From Hyphococcus sp. (lineage in GTDB: Bacteria; Pseudomonadota; Alphaproteobacteria; Caulobacterales; Parvularculaceae): DNA of 18,650 bases. Made by a program: the position numbers and the translations under genes. Within the stretch, counting starts at the first letter, position 1; every line of letters starts with the position of its first letter. The DNA is taken from assembly GCA_021604585.1 (NCBI GenBank), contig BQJG01000064.1:1-18650 (forward strand), given 5' to 3'. Positions 15,975 to 18,650 of this stretch are shown piece by piece. The notes under the pieces were generated by a model, which had not been told where the DNA came from, made no database searches, and was given only the letters and a program-made list of their open reading frames with translations.

Positions 15975-16051
15975 GCCGGGGTAGCTCAGCCGGTAGAGCA
16001 ACTGCCTTGTAAGCGGTAGGTCGCGGGTTCAAATCCTCGCCCCTGGCACCA
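15975..16051 (+). tRNA. tRNA-Thr(UGU), element-borne, with encoded CCA and a bulge in the T-stem
   Basis: The acceptor arm GCCGGGG pairs with CCCTGGC (one G-U), followed by A and an encoded CCA. The D-arm is GCTC-AGCCGGTA-GAGC. The anticodon arm is ACTGC-CTTGTAA-GCGGT with anticodon TGT and one T-G pair, and the variable loop is AGGTC. The T-arm GCGGG-TTCAAAT pairs with CCTCGC only if one T (16037) is bulged out, so the gene is 77 nt long, where 76 is expected. Function is plausible but the bulge is unusual. It lies inside the element, 1.7 kb from the broken host tRNA-Thr of the same anticodon, and ends 16 nt before the next start codon. Confidence 0.85.
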
Positions 16052-16067
16052 TAAAAGAGGAGCGATC

Positions 16068-16292
16068 ATGTCGCGCGCGCAAATTCGCAAACTTGAAGAC
16101 AAGATCACCGTGGCAAAAGAGAAACGTGATCAGTATCTGCGCGAAACCTACAAGTTTGGCGATTCAATCGACTGGGAAATAGGTCGGCATGCGCAAAGTG
16201 GACATGTCGAGCGTGTCATTGGTGACCGCCTCGAAGTGTATAACGAGAAAACCGGCAAAACCCGGTTCATTTACGCGACCGATATTCTTTAA
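16068..16292 (+). CDS. Small phage-type hypothetical protein (74 aa)
   Basis: Family not recognised. Residues 1-25 form a charged amphipathic helix (SRAQIRKLEDKITVAKEKRD), likely coiled coil. The rest is a small beta-rich stretch (HVERVIGDRLEVYNEKTGKTRFIYATDIL), which looks like a compact SH3-like barrel end. The ATG has a strong Shine-Dalgarno within AGGAGCGATC (16058-16067). Only 16 nt separate it from the CCA end of the tRNA, so the tRNA and this gene are probably on one transcript that is cut by tRNA processing. Confidence 0.7.
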   Translation: MSRAQIRKLEDKITVAKEKRDQYLRETYKFGDSIDWEIGRHAQSGHVERVIGDRLEVYNEKTGKTRFIYATDIL

Positions 16293-16309
16293 CGTAAGGA
16301 GCGAAGGCC

Positions 16310-16573
16310 GTGCGGATCAATGTCTACAGCCAAGAGCTAACCGACGAAGTGCAGGTCGAAGAAAAACGCAGCAATACGGGGCTGGTTTATTCCGCTGTGC
16401 GCATCATCCTTCACAGTAGCGAGCGGCTGCATCATCCGCCCCGTGACGATGATCGCAGCGGGATAACTTTTTGGCTGCCGAAGTCCGCCGAGCGCCGCGA
16501 ATCGCTGGCCTCGACATTCGAGAAAATGGCGGCGGCCGTTCGCGCGGCGCCGCCTGAAACCGGTTTAGATTAA
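16310..16573 (+). CDS. Small phage-type conserved hypothetical protein (87 aa)
   Basis: The start MRINVYSQELTDEVQVEEK followed by YSAVRIILHSSERLHH and RSGITFWLPKSAERRESL looks like a small protein family I associate with phages and prophages. Its function is unknown. It is soluble, with no obvious catalytic motif. The GTG start at 16310 is chosen because the conserved-looking N-terminus begins there and AAGGAGCGA stands upstream. It follows the previous stop by 17 nt in the rightward cluster. Confidence 0.75.
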   Translation: MRINVYSQELTDEVQVEEKRSNTGLVYSAVRIILHSSERLHHPPRDDDRSGITFWLPKSAERRESLASTFEKMAAAVRAAPPETGLD

Positions 16574-16587
16574 TCTAAGGAGCGATC

Positions 16588-16875
16588 GTGCCGAAGCGCA
16601 TTCAATTGAAGCGGACGAAGGGATGGCGCAAGCCTGCGAACACAGTCGTCGTCTCGCGTCCGTCGAAATGGGGCAATGAGGCAAAGGTCGGCGAGCGCAT
16701 CGGCGCGTTCATCACCGATCACAAGCGCGCCGTCGATTACTATGAGAAGCATGTCCTGCCGGATCTGCTGAAGCGTCACGACATCACCGAATTAAAGGGC
16801 AAAAATCTCGCGTGCTGGTGTCCGCCGGGTAGCGCCTGTCACGCCGACGTTTTGCTCCGGCTGGCAAATCAATAA
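16588..16875 (+). CDS. DUF4326 domain-containing protein
   Basis: The 95-residue protein is a typical DUF4326 member: RIQLKRTKGWRKPANTVVVS at the start, then RPSKWGN, and near the C-terminus LKGKNLACWCPPGSACHADVLL with two Cys and a Cys-His in a CWCP...CHAD arrangement that could hold a metal. The biochemical role is unknown. Members are common in phage genomes. It starts with GTG at 16588 after the Shine-Dalgarno AGGAGCGATC (16578-16587), identical to the one in front of the gene at 16068. Confidence 0.88.
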   Translation: MPKRIQLKRTKGWRKPANTVVVSRPSKWGNEAKVGERIGAFITDHKRAVDYYEKHVLPDLLKRHDITELKGKNLACWCPPGSACHADVLLRLANQ

Positions 16876-16886
16876 CGGGAGGCACG

Positions 16887-16985
16887 ATGTCGGACCGCGT
16901 TTTCTTTTTCGTTTTCGGGCTGACCTTGGCGGTCATGGCAGGGCTGATGATCCTCGCGGATCTCGGCGTCGTTCTCGTTAAATAG
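16887..16985 (+). CDS. Single-pass membrane microprotein (32 aa)
   Basis: A short frame, MSDRVFFFVFGLTLAVMAGL and on to a C-terminal Lys, encodes essentially one membrane helix (residues about 5-30). It is supported by a strong Shine-Dalgarno (GGGAGG, 6 nt upstream), tight spacing (11 nt after the DUF4326 stop, 8 nt before the next start) and the phage-like gene packing. Function unknown. A holin-like or spanin-like role would be a guess. Confidence 0.6.
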   Translation: MSDRVFFFVFGLTLAVMAGLMILADLGVVLVK

Positions 16986-16993
16986 GGGGCAGG

Positions 16994-17191
16994 ATGCGCG
17001 CTTTAATTCTCATTATTTCGACAGTCACACTTTTGGGTTGCGAGGCTCAAATACAGCCGCGCAACACGGGCGGCGAATGTGGCGGTTCTGCAGACCTTGG
17101 TGAGTGCATCAAGGTTTGCCATGAAGCGCACGGACTCGCGGTTGATCGGCTGGAATGTATAGAGACGGCAATTTACGCCGCAACAGAATAA
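16994..17191 (+). CDS. Small predicted lipoprotein (65 aa)
   Basis: The N-terminus MRALILIISTVTLLGCEAQ is a short signal peptide with a lipobox (LLGC, Cys16). The mature part of about 50 residues has four further Cys (in GGECGG, GECIKVC and LECIE), which may form disulfides in the periplasm. It has a GGGGGCAGG-type Shine-Dalgarno and follows the membrane microprotein by 8 nt. Function unknown. No homologue is recognised. Confidence 0.65.
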   Translation: MRALILIISTVTLLGCEAQIQPRNTGGECGGSADLGECIKVCHEAHGLAVDRLECIETAIYAATE

Positions 17192-17209
17192 TAACGGGAG
17201 GCACGTCCA

Positions 17210-17920
17210 TTGCGCTGGCTGATCGGCTACAGCACCTGTCCGTTTACGCGCGCTGCGCTGGAAGCCGAAGGGCATGAAGTCTGGACCTGCGATCTGCGCG
17301 CCGACGATCATCCGCGGCATCTGCAATGCGACATCTGGGAAGTCGCTGGCGATCGATGGGATGCCGGGATCTTTCACCCGACCTGCACCTATCTGACATG
17401 CAGCGCCGCATGGGCGTTCAGTGATCCGGATTATGATCGCTATCCCGGCGTCGGTTATCACCAGAAAGTCGAGCCGGATACGCCAGTCGGCGCTGAGCGC
17501 CGCGCGCTGCGCGAGGAAGCCATCGAGAATTTCAAGCGGCTTGACGCGCTGCCCTTTCCGAAGGCGATCGAGAACCCGGCGCCGTCTTTCGTTTCGGGTT
17601 CGCACCGCCCGCCCGATCAGACGATTCAGCCATACGATTTCGGCGATAACGCCAGCAAGCGCACCGGCCTTTGGCTCGATCGCCTGGGGTTGCTGGCACC
17701 GACGATGCGTGTTCCCGGGCGGCTTGTGGAATGGCCGCGCGGTTCCGGCCGCATGGTCGAGCGCTGGTCAAATCAGACGGATTCCGGACAGAACAATGTC
17801 ACGCCCGGCGCCGATCGATGGCTTGATCGCTCGCGCACCTATCCGGGAATAGCGGCCGCCTTTGGTGATCAATGGGGCCGACATGGTCCGGTGCGGGATC
17901 TGTTTTCGCTGGCAAGTTGA
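17210..17920 (+). CDS. Phage-type cytosine-methyltransferase-like protein
   Basis: The 236-residue protein follows the layout of a phage family usually annotated as DNA cytosine methyltransferase-like. Its parts are an N-terminal Rossmann start (LIGYSTCPFTRAALEAEGHEVWTCDL), HPTCTYLTCSA (56-66) in place of the HPPCTYL motif IV, KAIENPAPSF (118-127) like motif VI (ENV), and QTIQPYDFGDNASKRTGLWL. It ends with SRTYPGIAAAFGDQW. The Pro before the presumed catalytic Cys59 is replaced by Thr, and no separate target-recognition domain is seen, so activity is uncertain. The TTG start at 17210 is the only start that keeps the conserved N-terminus. GGGAGG lies upstream. Confidence 0.75.
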   Translation: MRWLIGYSTCPFTRAALEAEGHEVWTCDLRADDHPRHLQCDIWEVAGDRWDAGIFHPTCTYLTCSAAWAFSDPDYDRYPGVGYHQKVEPDTPVGAERRALREEAIENFKRLDALPFPKAIENPAPSFVSGSHRPPDQTIQPYDFGDNASKRTGLWLDRLGLLAPTMRVPGRLVEWPRGSGRMVERWSNQTDSGQNNVTPGADRWLDRSRTYPGIAAAFGDQWGRHGPVRDLFSLAS

Positions 17921-17934
17921 ACGAAAGCCCCGTT

Positions 17935-18201
17935 ATGAATAACAATGATTTTCCGCCGGAAGGCGAGCGCTGTCTTGACGTCGAAAAAGTCCTAGCCGAA
18001 GCGGCGCAGCGGATCCTGACCGACGCCGTCGGTCGGTTCCCGACGATGACGCTCGCCGATGCGGAACGGTTCGCGCGCATCACCTGGCGCGCCGGCGATG
18101 AGGAAATGGTCAACATTGGCTGTCTCGATGCGGCGGACATGATGGAAGTTGACGCCACGGCTGGGCCGGTGTGCGGCGACTGCCGGTCCAAGGCGCATTA
18201 A
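17935..18201 (+). CDS. Small phage-type hypothetical protein (88 aa)
   Basis: Family not recognised. From the ATG at 17935 the product is MNNNDFPPEGERCLDVEKVL and onward, mostly helical, ending in GPVCGDCRSKAH with a CXXC pair and a further Cys in NIGCLDAAD. A metal site is possible but not shown. The frame is open further upstream inside the preceding gene (to 17872), but the start 14 nt after that gene's stop is more likely. Shine-Dalgarno is weak. It ends 6 nt from the convergent integrase gene. Confidence 0.65.
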   Translation: MNNNDFPPEGERCLDVEKVLAEAAQRILTDAVGRFPTMTLADAERFARITWRAGDEEMVNIGCLDAADMMEVDATAGPVCGDCRSKAH

Positions 18202-18207
18202 CGCCCG

Positions 18208-18650
18208 TTATTTTTGCCGCTTGGCGGGCGTCGCTGGCGCCGTCACGTCCGCCGCTTCATTCATCGCGGCCGCGATATCGTCATCATTGACATGTGCATA
18301 ACGCCGGGTTGCGGCCAGGGTTTTATGGCCAAGGGCGCGCTGGACAATCTTCAAATTCGAGCGTTTCGCGTGGCGCAAAAGATGCGTCGCGAAATCATGG
18401 CGCAAATCATGCCATTTAAGATCCATGACGCCGGCATCGGCGCGGGCCTTATCCCATACCTGGCGAAGCCCGGCGGCCGTCATGGGCGCGCGTTCGCCCT
18501 TTTTGGGGCCTTTCTGGCGCTGATAGGTGAAGACGCGGCTTTCGTGCTTTCCCCGTTCGGCGGACAGGATCGCCAGGGCGGGCGGTGTCAACGGGACCGA
18601 ATGCCAGCGATCCATGGCGTCGCGATCCTTTACTTTGACGCGGATCCGGC
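18208..18650 (-). CDS. Tyrosine recombinase/phage integrase, C-terminal part (N-terminus outside window)
   Basis: The frame remains open to the right edge, so about the last 147 residues are seen. The Met at 18615 is internal: the residues before it (RVKVKDRDA) continue into DRWHSVPLT, the usual beta-strand region carrying the catalytic Lys. The catalytic HDLRHDFAT (HxxR) box and LGHKTLAATRRYAHV with the Tyr nucleophile are both present. The first catalytic Arg lies outside the window. The family catalyses site-specific integration and excision, here presumably at tRNA-Thr. The tail after the Tyr (DDDIAAAMNEAADVTAPATPAKRQK) is ordinary. Confidence 0.93.
   Translation of the reverse strand, partial: RIRVKVKDRDAMDRWHSVPLTPPALAILSAERGKHESRVFTYQRQKGPKKGERAPMTAAGLRQVWDKARADAGVMDLKWHDLRHDFATHLLRHAKRSNLKIVQRALGHKTLAATRRYAHVNDDDIAAAMNEAADVTAPATPAKRQK

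Larger units (their letters stand above)
14236..18650. mobile_element. Left portion of an integrated phage-like element (prophage or satellite), continuing past the right edge
   Basis: The region starts inside a tRNA gene and carries a tyrosine integrase, a serine-recombinase-like protein and its own tRNA. It also has many small overlapping genes with strong Shine-Dalgarno sites and phage-typical families (DUF4326, a phage cytosine-methyltransferase-like protein, a GIY-YIG/T5orf172-like protein). No capsid, terminase, tail or lysis gene is visible in this part, so a complete prophage cannot be told from a satellite or other integrative element. Confidence 0.8.

Noticed and set aside
17003..17605. 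Open frame of 200 codons on the minus strand
   Set aside because: It is antisense to the lipoprotein and methyltransferase-like genes, which have Shine-Dalgarno sites and recognisable motifs. Its translation shows no recognisable family.
14236..18650. CRISPR array or classical toxin-antitoxin pair in the element
   Set aside because: No regularly spaced repeats were seen, and none of the small genes shows a recognisable toxin or antitoxin motif.

Overview
The window looks like a GC-rich alphaproteobacterial chromosome. The basis is the gene order radA-cvpA-purF, the NadK, EgtB and carotenoid-oxygenase types, and alphaproteobacteria-like codon use and Shine-Dalgarno sites. The species cannot be named from this sequence. 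It falls into two parts: host chromosome (1 to about 14235) and the left end of an integrated phage-like element (about 14236 to the right edge, where it runs out of the window).

Host part. The 3' end of valS (+) converges on a minus-strand block reading radA, cvpA, purF, then a TPR-methyltransferase gene. A nested palindromic repeat lies at the valS/methyltransferase convergence. Divergent from radA is a membrane-anchored hybrid 'histidine kinase' whose phosphoacceptor His and ATP-site motifs are lost but whose receiver domain is intact. It is followed by a four-His carotenoid/lignostilbene-type oxygenase. Converging on these is a 659-residue protein with an eroded EAL domain and a very long Ala/Pro/Lys-rich tail, preceded by nadK. 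Divergent from nadK are egtB (ergothioneine sulfoxide synthase, without egtD nearby) and a class II aldolase-family gene, which converges on a lipoprotein cytochrome c.

Mobile part. At 14196-14235 lie the first 40 nt of a host tRNA-Thr(UGU) gene, cut in the 3' strand of the anticodon stem and followed at once by phage-type genes. The element shows a tight four-gene minus-strand operon (a serine-recombinase-like protein without its serine nucleophile, a GIY-YIG/T5orf172-like protein and two small proteins). It then has a bidirectional control region with repeated motifs, a complete tRNA-Thr with the same UGU anticodon, and a rightward cluster of small phage genes (including DUF4326 and a cytosine-methyltransferase-like protein). 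It ends in the window with a leftward tyrosine integrase that is cut by the right edge.

The most interesting reading is that the element breaks the host tRNA-Thr(UGU) gene when it integrates and carries its own tRNA of the same anticodon. That would be a self-complementing integration strategy. The idea depends on the unseen right end and on the host's total tRNA-Thr gene count.
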